A program made the translations under genes and the position numbers. From Microbacterium sp. 2FI (GTDB taxonomy: Bacteria; Actinomycetota; Actinomycetes; Actinomycetales; Microbacteriaceae), in assembly GCF_005502885.1 (NCBI RefSeq), contig NZ_SCMR01000023.1, positions 1 to 62,119 of the forward strand: a stretch of DNA of 62,119 nt. The letters run 5' to 3'. The first letter of the stretch is position 1. Each line of letters starts with the position of its first letter. Under the pieces are notes generated by a model, which searched no databases, had not been told where the DNA came from, and saw nothing but the letters and a program-made list of their open reading frames with translations. Of this stretch, positions 8,634 through 18,230 are shown one piece after another.

Positions 8634-10010
8634 TCACATCGTGACGGGATGCCGCTCCTCGTGGGCGTGTCCGAGACGCAGTCCCGGCACGAGAGCGATG
8701 AGCGCGAGCGCAGTGGCGATGGCGAACACGGCCGGGAACGCGGCATCCGTCCCCGCCAGAGCCGTGAAGGCGAGACCCATCGTCGCGATCGTCACCGCGG
8801 CCCCCACCGAGTCCGAGATCGACAGCGCCGACGAGTTGAAGCCCTGATCCTTCGGCGTCGAATACGCGAGAGTGAGCACCGTCAGCCGCGGGTACATGAG
8901 ACCCATGCCGGCGCCGGCGAGGGCCCAGCCGGCGATCAGCACAGCCGGATGAAGCCCGAGCAGCGCCGTCGCCGCCGCGACCGCGGTGGATGTGCCCAGC
9001 AGCCCCGTGCCGAGAAGGCTGATGCGGGTGTTGCCGATGCGGTCGCCGAACCGCCCCTGCACGTCGGCGGCCGCGGCCCACGCCAGCGCAGCCGCGGTGA
9101 GTCCGAGGCCCGCCCACGTCGGCGAGAACGCGTACTCCTCGATCAAGAGGTACGGCACGTAGATCTCGGCTCCGAACAGCGCCCCGGCGATGAGGCCGCG
9201 CATGAGCACGACGCTCGGCAGCCCGCGCCCCGACACCAGCGTTCGCCGCGGCAGGAGCGGCCGGATCGCGATCGCGATCACGACGACGGATGCCGCCACC
9301 ACCGCCCAGCGCCATGGCCCGATGTCACCGGCGAGACTCAGCGCCAGTGCCCCCGCGGCCACCGCCGTCGCCCACGCGAGCCGAGGCGCGACGCCGCCTG
9401 TCGCCGGTTCGTCGGTGTGCAGCGGCAATCCGTGCAGGCGCAGCACCACCATCGCGAAGGCGACCACCGTGAGGGCTGCGACCCAGAGGAAGACCCAGCG
9501 CCAGTGGAGGAACTCCGCGACGGCGCCGGCGAGGAACGGTCCGATGAGCGACGGCACGACCCACGCGGCCGAGAAGGCTGCGAACACGCGACCGTGGAGG
9601 GCCGGCGGGTACACGCGCGCGACGACCACGTAGAGCGCGACCGTCTGCCCGCCCATCCCGAGCCCCTGGATCAGTCGGCCGATCACGAGCGCCGGCATCG
9701 ACGCCGCGACACCGGCCAGCACGAGTCCGACGACGAACAGCGCGACGGCGGTCGACAGCGGGGCCAGCACTCCCCCGCGGTCGCACCACGCGCCGACGGC
9801 GACCATGCCGATGACGCTCGTGGCGAGCGTGCCGGCGAACGCGACGGCGTACAGCGCGTCGCCGTCGAGGTCTGCGCTGACGACCGGCATCACCGTGGTG
9901 ACGGCGAGAGCCTGCATCGCCGCAAGGAAGATGAGCGCGATCGCCCCCACCGTCACCCACACGAAGCGCGGGTGCCAGATGCCCTCGAGCGTGTCGACCG
10001 GTGTGCTCAC
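8634..10010 (-). CDS. MFS transporter (drug exporter-like)
   Basis: This 458-residue hydrophobic protein has about 12-14 predicted helices and major facilitator features: AVTTVMPVVSADLDG in the first helix, the loop motif GAWCDRGG between helices 2 and 3, and LVIGRLIQGLGMGGQ in helix 4. It resembles actinobacterial multidrug exporters. The substrate is unknown. The GTG at 10010 overlaps the TGA of the aminotransferase-like gene upstream, so the two are probably cotranslated. The iron-regulated operon begins 44 bases downstream from its own promoter. Confidence 0.88.
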   Translation of the reverse strand: MSTPVDTLEGIWHPRFVWVTVGAIALIFLAAMQALAVTTVMPVVSADLDGDALYAVAFAGTLATSVIGMVAVGAWCDRGGVLAPLSTAVALFVVGLVLAGVAASMPALVIGRLIQGLGMGGQTVALYVVVARVYPPALHGRVFAAFSAAWVVPSLIGPFLAGAVAEFLHWRWVFLWVAALTVVAFAMVVLRLHGLPLHTDEPATGGVAPRLAWATAVAAGALALSLAGDIGPWRWAVVAASVVVIAIAIRPLLPRRTLVSGRGLPSVVLMRGLIAGALFGAEIYVPYLLIEEYAFSPTWAGLGLTAAALAWAAAADVQGRFGDRIGNTRISLLGTGLLGTSTAVAAATALLGLHPAVLIAGWALAGAGMGLMYPRLTVLTLAYSTPKDQGFNSSALSISDSVGAAVTIATMGLAFTALAGTDAAFPAVFAIATALALIALVPGLRLGHAHEERHPVTM

Positions 10011-11167
10011 GCGCGCACCAGTGCGCCGATGCGCTCCACCGCCTCGCGGAGGACATCCGGAGAGCAGCCGAAGTTGATGCGCACGTGACCCTTGCCCTCG
10101 GTGCCGAAGAGCGGCCCGAGGTGCAGCGCCACGCGGGCGTCGCGGAGGATCTTCACGGCGGGGTTGTCGCCCCAGCCGAGCGCCGACAGGTCGACCCACG
10201 CGAGGAAACCGGCATCCGGAATCCGGTAGCGGGCGCCGGGAACGTGCTCGGCGAGGAGCTCGGCGAGCAGCACGCGGTTCTCGTCCAGCGCCGCCAGCTG
10301 GGCGTCCAGCCATTCGTCGCTCTCGGGTGCGAAGGCGGCGACCGCGGCGATCGCGCCGAAGAGCCCCGTGCGCCACTCGATCTCGTCGGGAAGGCTTGAG
10401 ACGACCCGCGTCGTCGCGTCGTCGGCCGTCACCATCAGCGCGCACTTAAGCCCGGCCAGGTTGAAGGCCTTGCTCGCACTCACGACCGCATAGCCGACGC
10501 GCGCGGCGACGGGTGAGGCGTCGAGGAACGGCGTGAAGGTCGCACCCGCGTTCACGAGCGGCGCATGGATCTCGTCGCTGATGACGACGGCGCCGAACCC
10601 GGCCGCGAGGTCGGCGAGGGCGGCGAGTGTCTCACGCGAGTGGACGGTGCCGGTCGGATTGTGCGGATTGCACAGCAGGATCGCGCGCGCACCGCCCGCG
10701 AAGGCCGCCTCGATGCCGAGCAGGTCGAGCTCCCATCCGGCGCCGCTGTCGACCAGCGGCACGCGCTCGACGACGGCACCGGCCTCGGGGATGCACTCGA
10801 AGAACGGCGGGTACACGGGCGTGGTGACGATGACCCGGTCGCCGGGAGAGGTCACCCGGCGCAGGATCTCGACGACGCCCATCATGACGTCGCACGTCGT
10901 GCGGATGCGCGCGGGGTCCACGATCCAGCCGAAGCGGCGCTCCGCGAACGCGGCGTACGCGGTCGCGACACCCGGGTCGGGAGGGGTGTAGCCGGTGTCA
11001 CCGAGAGCGACAGCACGGCTGAGCGCGGCGGTGATCGCCGGCGCCGAGGCGTAGTCGGTCTCGGCCACGAACAGCGGCAGGACGTCTTCGCCGTACTTCC
11101 GCCACTTGGTGCTGGACCGCTGTCGCAGCTGGCCGATCGGCAGGGCCTGCAGGGGGGTGACACTCAC
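10007..11167 (-). CDS. MalY/PatB family PLP-dependent C-S lyase (cystathionine beta-lyase-like)
   Basis: This 386-residue fold-type I PLP enzyme of the MalY/PatB group cleaves C-S bonds of cystathionine or related cysteine conjugates, giving a thiol or sulfide plus pyruvate and ammonia. The sequence shows FVAETDYASAPAI near the N-terminus, CNPHNPTGTVHSRE (about residues 166-179), the cofactor-contacting ISDEIHAPL with Asp198, and the Schiff-base lysine in SASKAFNLAG at about residue 233. It lies 44 bases after sufT in the same direction and overlaps the MFS gene. The family name is firm, but the natural substrate is not known. Confidence 0.9.
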   Translation of the reverse strand: MSVTPLQALPIGQLRQRSSTKWRKYGEDVLPLFVAETDYASAPAITAALSRAVALGDTGYTPPDPGVATAYAAFAERRFGWIVDPARIRTTCDVMMGVVEILRRVTSPGDRVIVTTPVYPPFFECIPEAGAVVERVPLVDSGAGWELDLLGIEAAFAGGARAILLCNPHNPTGTVHSRETLAALADLAAGFGAVVISDEIHAPLVNAGATFTPFLDASPVAARVGYAVVSASKAFNLAGLKCALMVTADDATTRVVSSLPDEIEWRTGLFGAIAAVAAFAPESDEWLDAQLAALDENRVLLAELLAEHVPGARYRIPDAGFLAWVDLSALGWGDNPAVKILRDARVALHLGPLFGTEGKGHVRINFGCSPDVLREAVERIGALVRA

Positions 11168-11211
11168 CCGTCGAGACTATCGAGGGGAACGGATGCCGCG
11201 CCCCTCGGGCG

Positions 11212-11541
11212 TCATATGGCGAAGCCGAGCGCCCGCATCATGTCGCGGCCGTCGTCGGTGATCCGCTCGGGACCCCACGGCGGCATCCAGACCCAGTTGA
11301 TGCGGAAGCGGTCCACGACCTCGTCGAGCGCCTGGGCGGTCTGCTCTTCGAGCACGTCGGTGAGGGGGCACCCCGCCGACGTCAGCGTCATGTGGATGAC
11401 GAGGGCGTCGTTCTCGTCGTCCCACCCGAGGTCGTAGATGAGACCGAGGTCGACCACGTTGATCCCCAGTTCGGGATCCATGACGTCCTTGAGCGCTTCG
11501 CTGACCTCGTCGTACTTCTCGGGCGTGAGGGTTGCGGTCAT
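11212..11541 (-). CDS. sufT: SufT/MIP18-family metal-sulfur cluster assembly factor
   Basis: This 109-residue DUF59 (MIP18/PaaD-like) protein shows the family blocks DPELGINVVDLGLIYDL, the motif LTSAGCPLTDVLEEQ with its conserved cysteine, and the C-terminal WMPPWGPERIT. Such proteins help deliver Fe-S clusters to target enzymes. It starts nine bases after the sufC stop, in the position where sufT closes actinobacterial suf operons. The usual sufS and sufU genes between sufC and sufT are absent here. Confidence 0.9.
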   Translation of the reverse strand: MTATLTPEKYDEVSEALKDVMDPELGINVVDLGLIYDLGWDDENDALVIHMTLTSAGCPLTDVLEEQTAQALDEVVDRFRINWVWMPPWGPERITDDGRDMMRALGFAI

Positions 11542-11550
11542 GTAACGATT

Positions 11551-12333
<783 letters not shown>

Positions 12334-12344
12334 GGGGACTTCCT

Positions 12345-12671
12345 TCACAGCTCTTTTTTGACGGCCGGGTCGATGAGCACGTCATCGCCGTCGATGGTGA
12401 CCGCGAAGACCGGGACCGGCTCGTACGCGGGGAGATTGAGGGGCTTGCCGGTGACGAGCGAGAATGCCGAGCCGTGGGCCCAGCACTCCAGCGTGTCGCC
12501 GTCGACGAAGCCTTCGGCGAGCGAGATGTCGCCGTGCGTGCACACGTCGCCGATCGCGTGCACCTCGCCGTTGGAGTCGAGCACGACGGCCATGGCCACG
12601 CCGTCGACCTCGACGCGGAGCGCCGCGTCCTGCTCGAGGTCACTGAGGGCGCACACGCGCTGAGCGGTCAT
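12345..12671 (-). CDS. Rieske-type [2Fe-2S] ferredoxin of the suf operon
   Basis: This 108-residue Rieske domain protein has both cluster-binding boxes: CTHG with Cys44 and His46, and CWAHG with Cys63 and His66. It resembles the ferredoxin subunits of non-heme ring-hydroxylating dioxygenases but stands alone. A ferredoxin gene between sufD and sufC is usual in actinobacterial suf operons, where it may supply electrons for cluster assembly; that role is inferred. Its start overlaps the sufD stop (ATGA). Confidence 0.93.
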   Translation of the reverse strand: MTAQRVCALSDLEQDAALRVEVDGVAMAVVLDSNGEVHAIGDVCTHGDISLAEGFVDGDTLECWAHGSAFSLVTGKPLNLPAYEPVPVFAVTIDGDDVLIDPAVKKEL

Positions 12672-13870
12672 CGGAGGGCCTCCTGGGCGAGTTCGGTCTC
12701 GATGGCGTCGAAGAGCTCGGCTTCCAGTTCGGCGACGCCGACCTTCTGGACGATCTCGGAGAGGAAGCCGAGCACGACCATGCGCCGGGCCTCGTCTTCG
12801 GCGATGCCGCGCGCCTGCAGATAGAACAGCTGCTCGTCGTCGAAGCGCCCGGTCGCACTCGCGTGGCCGGCGCCGCGGATGTCGCCGGTCTCGATCTCGA
12901 GGTTCGGGATCGAGTCGGCGCGGGCGCCCTCGGTGAGCACCAGGTTGCGGTTGGCCTCGTACGAGTCGGTGCCCACGGCGTTCGCGCCGATGAGCACGTC
13001 GCCGATCCAGACGCTGCGTGCGCCGTCGCCCTGGAGCGCGCCCTTGTAGAGCACGTCACCGGTGGTGTCGGCGCCCTTGTGGTGCAGGTACACCTGGCTC
13101 TCGAGGTGCTGGCCGGCATCGGAGTAGCTGAGTCCGTAGAGCTCGGCGCGCGAGCCGGTGCCGGCGAGTTCGACGCTCGGGTTCACCCGCACGACGCCGC
13201 CGCCGAAGCTGACGACGATGTGACGCAGCGTCGCGTCGCGGTCGACACGGGCCTGGTGCGATGCCGTGTGCACGGCCTCGTCGTCCCACTGCTGCACGGT
13301 GACCACTTCGAGGTGAGCCCCGTCGCGGACGACGATCTCGACGTTCTGCGCGAGCGCGGCGGCTCCGCCGTGACGCAGCAGCACCGTCGCGTGGGCGTTC
13401 GCCCCGGCCTCGATCACGATGTGGTCGTGCGCGGCGCGGTCTGCGCCTCCGCCGGTGGTGGTGATGACCACGGGCTCGGCGATCTCGACGCCGTCGGGGA
13501 TGCGGACGTGCAGGGCGTCGTCGGTGCGGGACCACGCGAGCGCCGCCGTCAGATCCTCGGGCTGGAAGACGTCGCCGCGCGGCGCGGCGCCGACGCGGAG
13601 GCTGCCGGTGACGACTCCGTCGGGTGCGTCGACCGCGACGACGATGGCGTCGCCCGAGGCGTCTGCTTCGGCATCCTGGAAGAGCACGGCAAGCCGGTCG
13701 ATCGGCGTGTGCTTCCAGTTGACCTCGCGCCCGGTGGGCGTCGCGAAGTCAGCGGGGTCGTACGACCGCGGGCGCTCGGAGCGGGTCTGGATCGGTGCGA
13801 CCCCCCATGCCCCGTCGGTGTGCGCGGTGGAACCGGGCGCCACGATCGGCGCCTGTGTTGCTGCCGTCAT
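12668..13870 (-). CDS. sufD: Fe-S cluster assembly scaffold protein SufD
   Basis: This 400-residue SufB/SufD family protein has a beta-helix core and the conserved C-terminal block ASATGRFDDEQLFYLQARG followed by a helical tail ending in EALR. The N-terminal part has PTGREVNWKHTPIDRL, typical of SufD. It forms the SufBC2D scaffold with SufB and SufC and takes part in iron entry. The ATG directly abuts the sufB stop with no gap, and its own stop overlaps the Rieske gene start, so translation is tightly coupled. Confidence 0.95.
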   Translation of the reverse strand: MTAATQAPIVAPGSTAHTDGAWGVAPIQTRSERPRSYDPADFATPTGREVNWKHTPIDRLAVLFQDAEADASGDAIVVAVDAPDGVVTGSLRVGAAPRGDVFQPEDLTAALAWSRTDDALHVRIPDGVEIAEPVVITTTGGGADRAAHDHIVIEAGANAHATVLLRHGGAAALAQNVEIVVRDGAHLEVVTVQQWDDEAVHTASHQARVDRDATLRHIVVSFGGGVVRVNPSVELAGTGSRAELYGLSYSDAGQHLESQVYLHHKGADTTGDVLYKGALQGDGARSVWIGDVLIGANAVGTDSYEANRNLVLTEGARADSIPNLEIETGDIRGAGHASATGRFDDEQLFYLQARGIAEDEARRMVVLGFLSEIVQKVGVAELEAELFDAIETELAQEALR

Positions 13871-15289
13871 CTAGCCGACACTGCCTTCCATGCCCATCTC
13901 GATGAGCTTGTTGAGTTCGAGCGCGTACTCCATCGGAAGCTCGCGGGCGATCGGCTCGATGAATCCGCGCACGATCATCGCCATCGCCTCGTCTTCGGGG
14001 AGGCCGCGCGACTGCAGATAGAACAGCTGCTCTTCGCTGACCTTCGAGACGGTCGCCTCGTGACCGAGCTGCACGTCGTCGACGCGGATGTCGATCGCAG
14101 GATACGTGTCGGACCGCGAGATCGAATCGACCAGCAGCGCGTCGCAGCGCACGGTGTTCGCGGAATGGTGCGCGTTGGCATCGACCCGCACCTCGCCGCG
14201 GTAGCCGGCGCGGCCACCGCCGCGCGCGATCGACTTCGAGACGATCGAGGACTGCGTGTAGGGCGCCATGTGGATCATCTTCGCGCCGGCATCCTGGTGC
14301 TGGCCGGGGCCGGCGAAGGCGACCGAGAGGGTCTCGCCCTTGGCGTGCTCGCCGACGAGGAAGATCGACGGGTACTTCATCGTGACCTTCGAGCCGATGT
14401 TGCCGTCGATCCACTCCATCGTCGCGCCCTCGTGCGCCACGGCGCGCTTGGTGACGAGGTTGTAGACGTTGTTCGACCAGTTCTGGATCGTCGTATAGCG
14501 CACGCGGGCGTTCTTCTTCACGATGATCTCGACGACGGCCGAGTGGAGCGAATCGCTCTTGTAGATCGGAGCCGTGCAGCCCTCGATGTAGTGCACGTAC
14601 GAGCCCTCATCGGCGATGATGAGCGTCCGCTCGAACTGGCCCATGTTCTCGGTGTTGATGCGGAAGTAGGCCTGCAGCGGGATCTCGACGTGGACGCCGG
14701 GGGGCACGTAGACGAACGAGCCGCCCGACCACACGGCGGTGTTCAGCGCGGCGAACTTGTTGTCTCCGGCGGGGATGACGGTGCCGAAGTACTCCTCGAA
14801 GAACTCCGGGTGCTCGCGGAGCGCCGTGTCGGTGTCCATGAAGATGACACCCTGCGCCTCGAGCTGCTCGTTGATCTGGTGGTAGACGACCTCGGACTCG
14901 TACTGCGCAGCGACACCGGAGACGAGACGCTGACGTTCGGCCTCGGGGATGCCGAGGCGCTCATACGTGTTGCGGATGTCCTCGGGGAGCTCCTCCCAGG
15001 ACCCTGCCTGCTTCTCGGTCGAGCGCACGAAGTACTTGATGTTGTCGAAGTCGATCTCGCTGAGGTCGGCGCCCCACGTCGGCATCGGCTTGCGGCCGAA
15101 CAGCTGGTAGCCCTTCAGGCGGGTCTTCAGCATCCACTCGGGCTCGCTCTTGAGGGCGGAGATGCCGCGGACGACGCCCTCGTTGATGCCGCGCTGGGCG
15201 ACAGCGCCGGCGGCATCGGTATCGTGCCACCCGAATTCGTAGACACCCAGACTCTCAAGCTCCGGGCGGTCGATCAGCACATCAGACAT
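13871..15289 (-). CDS. sufB: Fe-S cluster assembly scaffold protein SufB
   Basis: This 472-residue SufB has the conserved blocks [16 protein letters not shown], the acceptor-region motif EGCTAPIY with its cysteine, [14 protein letters not shown] and [16 protein letters not shown]. It is the scaffold on which new Fe-S clusters are built with SufC and SufD. The start is ambiguous by two codons: a GTG at 15295 and an ATG at 15289 both follow the ribosome site GGAGGAG; I chose the ATG. It leads the suf operon. No SufR-type repressor gene lies beside it, which differs from many actinobacteria. Confidence 0.95.
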   Translation of the reverse strand: MSDVLIDRPELESLGVYEFGWHDTDAAGAVAQRGINEGVVRGISALKSEPEWMLKTRLKGYQLFGRKPMPTWGADLSEIDFDNIKYFVRSTEKQAGSWEELPEDIRNTYERLGIPEAERQRLVSGVAAQYESEVVYHQINEQLEAQGVIFMDTDTALREHPEFFEEYFGTVIPAGDNKFAALNTAVWSGGSFVYVPPGVHVEIPLQAYFRINTENMGQFERTLIIADEGSYVHYIEGCTAPIYKSDSLHSAVVEIIVKKNARVRYTTIQNWSNNVYNLVTKRAVAHEGATMEWIDGNIGSKVTMKYPSIFLVGEHAKGETLSVAFAGPGQHQDAGAKMIHMAPYTQSSIVSKSIARGGGRAGYRGEVRVDANAHHSANTVRCDALLVDSISRSDTYPAIDIRVDDVQLGHEATVSKVSEEQLFYLQSRGLPEDEAMAMIVRGFIEPIARELPMEYALELNKLIEMGMEGSVG

Positions 15290-15410
15290 CGTCACGTTCT
15301 CCTCCGGGCCCCTGCGGTGTCATCCGCCCCGGCATTCCGACTCCTCCGGTGGAGTTACCGGAGGGGGATGCCGCTGATGGGCCCTCTCATTCGACGCCGG
15401 CCATCGCGCC

Positions 15411-15416
15411 TAGACT
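15411..15416 (+). promoter_or_regulatory. Candidate -10 element for the ctaA transcript
   Basis: TAGACT fits the sigma-A type -10 of high-GC actinobacteria. A weak -35-like TTCGAC lies at 15390-15395 with a short 15-base spacer. The predicted start site falls at the ATG of a 41-codon open frame that ends on the ctaA start codon. Confidence 0.45.
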
Positions 15417-15423
15417 GTCGGTG

Positions 15424-15549
15424 ATGCGCACCTCCGAGAGGTGCACGCACCCGACCCCACGATTCTACAGGTTCTCCCCCGGCATCGGACGCTCCGCGTC
15501 GTTCATGCTGTGCGTGCGGAACCGGCCCGAGGAGCGACCCCCCGTATGA
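15424..15549 (+). CDS. Possible leaderless 41-residue leader peptide upstream of ctaA
   Basis: The ATG at 15424 lies eight bases after the candidate -10 TAGACT, as in leaderless actinobacterial transcripts. The frame runs 41 codons and ends in a TGA that overlaps the ctaA ATG (ATGA). The peptide begins MRTSERCTHPTPRFYRF and is rich in Arg and Pro, with two cysteines and one histidine. It could couple ctaA translation to ribosome passage or simply be a chance frame; ctaA also has its own GAGGAG ribosome site at 15529-15534. Confidence 0.3.
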   Translation: MRTSERCTHPTPRFYRFSPGIGRSASFMLCVRNRPEERPPV

Positions 15550-16508
15550 CCGCCGAACCGACGACCACGCCCCGCCCGGGAATCGCGCGGCGGCTGTGGG
15601 AGTGGCTTCCCGCGACCATCGACCGCCGCGTGGTCTGGATGGCCTGGGCGACGCTCGTGGTGCAGATCGGCATCGTCGGGACCGGTGGGCTCGTCCGCCT
15701 CACCGGATCGGGCCTCGGCTGCCCGACATGGCCGCAGTGCACGGCCGACTCGCTCGTGAACACCCCCGAGATGGGCATCCACGGGGTGATCGAATTCGGC
15801 AATCGGATGCTGACGTTCGTGCTCGTGATCGTCGCGATCCTCATGTTCCTCTTCGTCGTCCGCATGCGCCGTGAGCGCCGCGACCTCTTCTGGCTCGCGC
15901 TTTCGATCGGGCTCTATGTGCCCCTCCAGGCGATCATCGGCGGCATCACGGTGCTGACGAACCTCAATCCCTACGTCGTCGGACTCCACTACTTCGCGTC
16001 GGTGCTTCTCGTCGCACTGTCGGCCGTGCTGGTCGTCCGCGTTTACGCGACGCCCGGGCCGCGCGTCCTCGCGGTGCCGCGCTGGTACGCCGTCACCACC
16101 CACGTCACGAGCGTCTTCGTGCTCGTGACGGTGGTGGTCGGCATCCTGGTCACCGGCTCCGGCCCGCACGCCGGCGACGGCGGCGCCGCCCGCAACGGCC
16201 TGAACCCCGAGTTCATGCAGCACGTGCACTCGTGGCCCGCCTACATCACGCTGGCACTGACGCTCGTCCTCGTCGCCGGTTCGCGGCGCACTCCCCCGGT
16301 GCTGCGGCTCACTCTCTGGACCGGTCTGCTGCTTGCCGTCGAGGCCCTGCAGATCGTGGTCGGCCTGTGGCAGGCGCGCACCGGACTGCCGATCGTGCTG
16401 GTGAACATCCACATGGTGCTCGCCGTCATGCTCGTCGCCGCGATGACCGCCGTCGTGATGAATCTGAAGGCGCCCGCGGCCGCGCCGGCGCACACAGCCG
16501 ACTCATAG
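15546..16508 (+). CDS. ctaA: Heme A synthase (COX15/CtaA family)
   Basis: This 320-residue membrane protein converts heme O to heme A for aa3-type oxidase. About eight transmembrane helices are expected. Visible family features are VRLTGSGLGCPTWPQC near residue 60, with the cysteine-containing loop, the histidine motif IHGVIEFGNRMLTF, HYFASVLLVA, TGSGPHAGDGGA and the heme-binding HVHSWPAYITLA. The ATG at 15546 was chosen because GAGGAG lies about 11 bases upstream and the preceding sequence is not hydrophobic. It diverges from the suf operon. Confidence 0.93.
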   Translation: MTAEPTTTPRPGIARRLWEWLPATIDRRVVWMAWATLVVQIGIVGTGGLVRLTGSGLGCPTWPQCTADSLVNTPEMGIHGVIEFGNRMLTFVLVIVAILMFLFVVRMRRERRDLFWLALSIGLYVPLQAIIGGITVLTNLNPYVVGLHYFASVLLVALSAVLVVRVYATPGPRVLAVPRWYAVTTHVTSVFVLVTVVVGILVTGSGPHAGDGGAARNGLNPEFMQHVHSWPAYITLALTLVLVAGSRRTPPVLRLTLWTGLLLAVEALQIVVGLWQARTGLPIVLVNIHMVLAVMLVAAMTAVVMNLKAPAAAPAHTADS

Positions 16509-16517
16509 GGACTGCAT

Positions 16518-16535
16518 CGCGTTCGCACGAACGCG
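16518..16535. repeat. 8-bp palindromic hairpin after ctaA
   Basis: CGCGTTCG and CGAACGCG flank a 2-base centre ten bases after the ctaA stop. A second, longer GC-rich imperfect hairpin follows at about 16545-16578. Either could end ctaA transcription or serve as a protein-binding palindrome; the sequence does not decide. Confidence 0.4.
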
Positions 16536-16592
16536 GATGGAAGCGTGGCGGATGCCGCGGCCGCCCGGGCCGCGCCACCGAGGAGTGATTCC

Positions 16593-16976
16593 ATGACCAC
16601 GCGTCCCCGTCTTGTCCGCAGCATCCCGTTCTGGGGCCTCGTCGCCGGCTCGATCGCCACGGCCGGCTACGGGGCGATGAGCCTCAGCGAGACGCTCGCC
16701 ACGATGACCACGACCCTCACCGACGGCACCGCCACCGGTGTCGAGGTCTATGTCGGCCAGTCGCAGGCGGTCTTCGGCGCGGTGCTCGTGGGCGCCGGCA
16801 TCGTCGGCATCCTGCTCGCCCTGACCGTCGCTTCGGTCGCAACGCTCCGCCCGCACCCGCCGGTCGAGGTCGTCGAGCCGATCGACTGGGATGACGAGTC
16901 AGACACGCTCGCGGACGACGCCACCGACGTCGAGGCCGAGACGGTCGCCGAGGACGAGCCGACTCCCGCTCGCTAG
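16593..16976 (+). CDS. Small two-helix membrane protein of unknown function
   Basis: This 127-residue protein has two hydrophobic helices (about residues 9-32 and 57-82) and an acidic C-terminal tail rich in Asp, Glu and Val. The ATG at 16593 has GAGGAG nine bases upstream. It lies between ctaA and the convergent ctaB; its stop codon overlaps the ctaB stop by a few bases. Similar small proteins in related genomes are sometimes labelled dinucleotide-utilizing enzyme, but no nucleotide-binding motif is visible, so I give no function. Confidence 0.7.
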   Translation: MTTRPRLVRSIPFWGLVAGSIATAGYGAMSLSETLATMTTTLTDGTATGVEVYVGQSQAVFGAVLVGAGIVGILLALTVASVATLRPHPPVEVVEPIDWDDESDTLADDATDVEAETVAEDEPTPAR

Positions 16977-17914
16977 AACGGCAGCAGCGGGTCGATCGCG
17001 ATCGCGACGAACAGCAGAGTCAGATACGTGATCGATGCGTGGAACACACGCATCGGTCGCGGCTCTGTCCCGCGCACGGCGCGGTTGTAGAGGCGGTGCG
17101 ACTCGTAGATGAACCAGCCGCCGAAGACGAGCGCCGAGACGGTGTACACCAGGCCCATCCCCGCGACGGGGATCAGCAGGAGCGAGCAGGCCACGGTCGC
17201 CCACGCGTAGAGGATGACCTGGAGGCCCACCTGCGAGCCGTTGCGGGTCGCGCCGAGCATCGGCACGTGGACCTCTTCGTACTGCTCCTTGTACTTCATC
17301 GACAGCGGCCAGTAGTGCGGCGGCGTCCACAGGAACACGAGCGCGAACAGGATCACCGGCGGCCAGGCGAGCGAGCCGGTCACGGCGGTCCAGCCGATGA
17401 CGACCGGGAAGCAGCCGGCGATGCCGCCCCACACGATGTTCTGCTCGGTGCGGCGCTTGAGGATCATCGTGTAGATCACGACGTAGAAGAAGATGGCCCC
17501 GGCCGAGAGCACGGCCGCCAGCCAGTTCGTCGTGAACCAGAGCCACACCGTGGAGACGACAGCGAGGGTCCACGCGAAGATGAGCGCGCCGCGCGGCGAC
17601 ACCTCGCCCGTCACGAGCGGACGGTTGATCGTCCGCTGCATGTGCGCATCGATGTCGCGGTCGAGGTACATGTTGAAAGCCGCAGCCGACCCGGCGCTCA
17701 GCGAGCCGCCGATGACGGTCGCCAGCACGAGCCAGATGCTCGGGAACCCGCCCTCGGCGAGGATCATCACCGGCACCGTCGTGACCAGCAGCAGCTCGAG
17801 CACGCGGGGCTTGGTGAGTGCGATGTAGGCGCGCACCGTGCGCCCGAAGCTGCGGGGCGCAGTCGGAGCGGTGCGAGCGGATGCCGCAGGCCCGACCGTC
17901 GTCGTGATGTCCAT
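16973..17914 (-). CDS. ctaB: Protoheme IX farnesyltransferase (heme O synthase)
   Basis: This 313-residue polytopic prenyltransferase of the UbiA superfamily attaches a farnesyl group to protoheme to make heme O, the substrate of CtaA. It shows [18 protein letters not shown] near residue 35, the Asp-rich motif [15 protein letters not shown], and the second motif [20 protein letters not shown]. About nine helices are expected. It diverges from transketolase across a 316-base gap and converges with the small membrane gene, their stops overlapping. Confidence 0.95.
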   Translation of the reverse strand: MDITTTVGPAASARTAPTAPRSFGRTVRAYIALTKPRVLELLLVTTVPVMILAEGGFPSIWLVLATVIGGSLSAGSAAAFNMYLDRDIDAHMQRTINRPLVTGEVSPRGALIFAWTLAVVSTVWLWFTTNWLAAVLSAGAIFFYVVIYTMILKRRTEQNIVWGGIAGCFPVVIGWTAVTGSLAWPPVILFALVFLWTPPHYWPLSMKYKEQYEEVHVPMLGATRNGSQVGLQVILYAWATVACSLLLIPVAGMGLVYTVSALVFGGWFIYESHRLYNRAVRGTEPRPMRVFHASITYLTLLFVAIAIDPLLPF

Positions 17915-18230
17915 CGCCCCCGCAATCGCCGCCTGCAGAACTCGTCAAGTCTATGGCATCGGCGCCGCGGGCCAGGCCCCGGCGAGGCGCCTCACAATCG
18001 ACCCCTCGCCGCCGTGAGCAGAACGTGATGCCGACGACACGGCGATGACACGGAAGCCGTCTGCGGGTTCGCAAGACTCTGTCACACAGCGGTCCACATG
18101 GCCGGGGCGGCATGCCCCTTCGCTATGCTGAGACCACACGCGCGCCTCGCGCCGACTCCCCCTTTCTCCTCCGGACAAGGGCCGCGGACCGGCCGGATTC
18201 TGGGCGCACCACCTTCGAGAAAGGCTGCCG
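17915..18230. promoter_or_regulatory. Divergent intergenic region between ctaB and tkt
   Basis: This 316-base stretch contains no convincing gene. It must hold the ctaB promoter on the minus strand and the tkt promoter on the plus strand. A possible plus-strand -10, TATGCT, is at 18124-18129, about 100 bases before tkt. GAGAAAGG just before the GTG at 18231 is the likely tkt ribosome site. No clear operator or riboswitch was seen. Confidence 0.5.

Noticed and set aside
12863..15424. Long plus-strand open frame antisense to sufD and sufB
   Set aside because: It spans two convincing genes in the opposite direction and has no recognisable domain.
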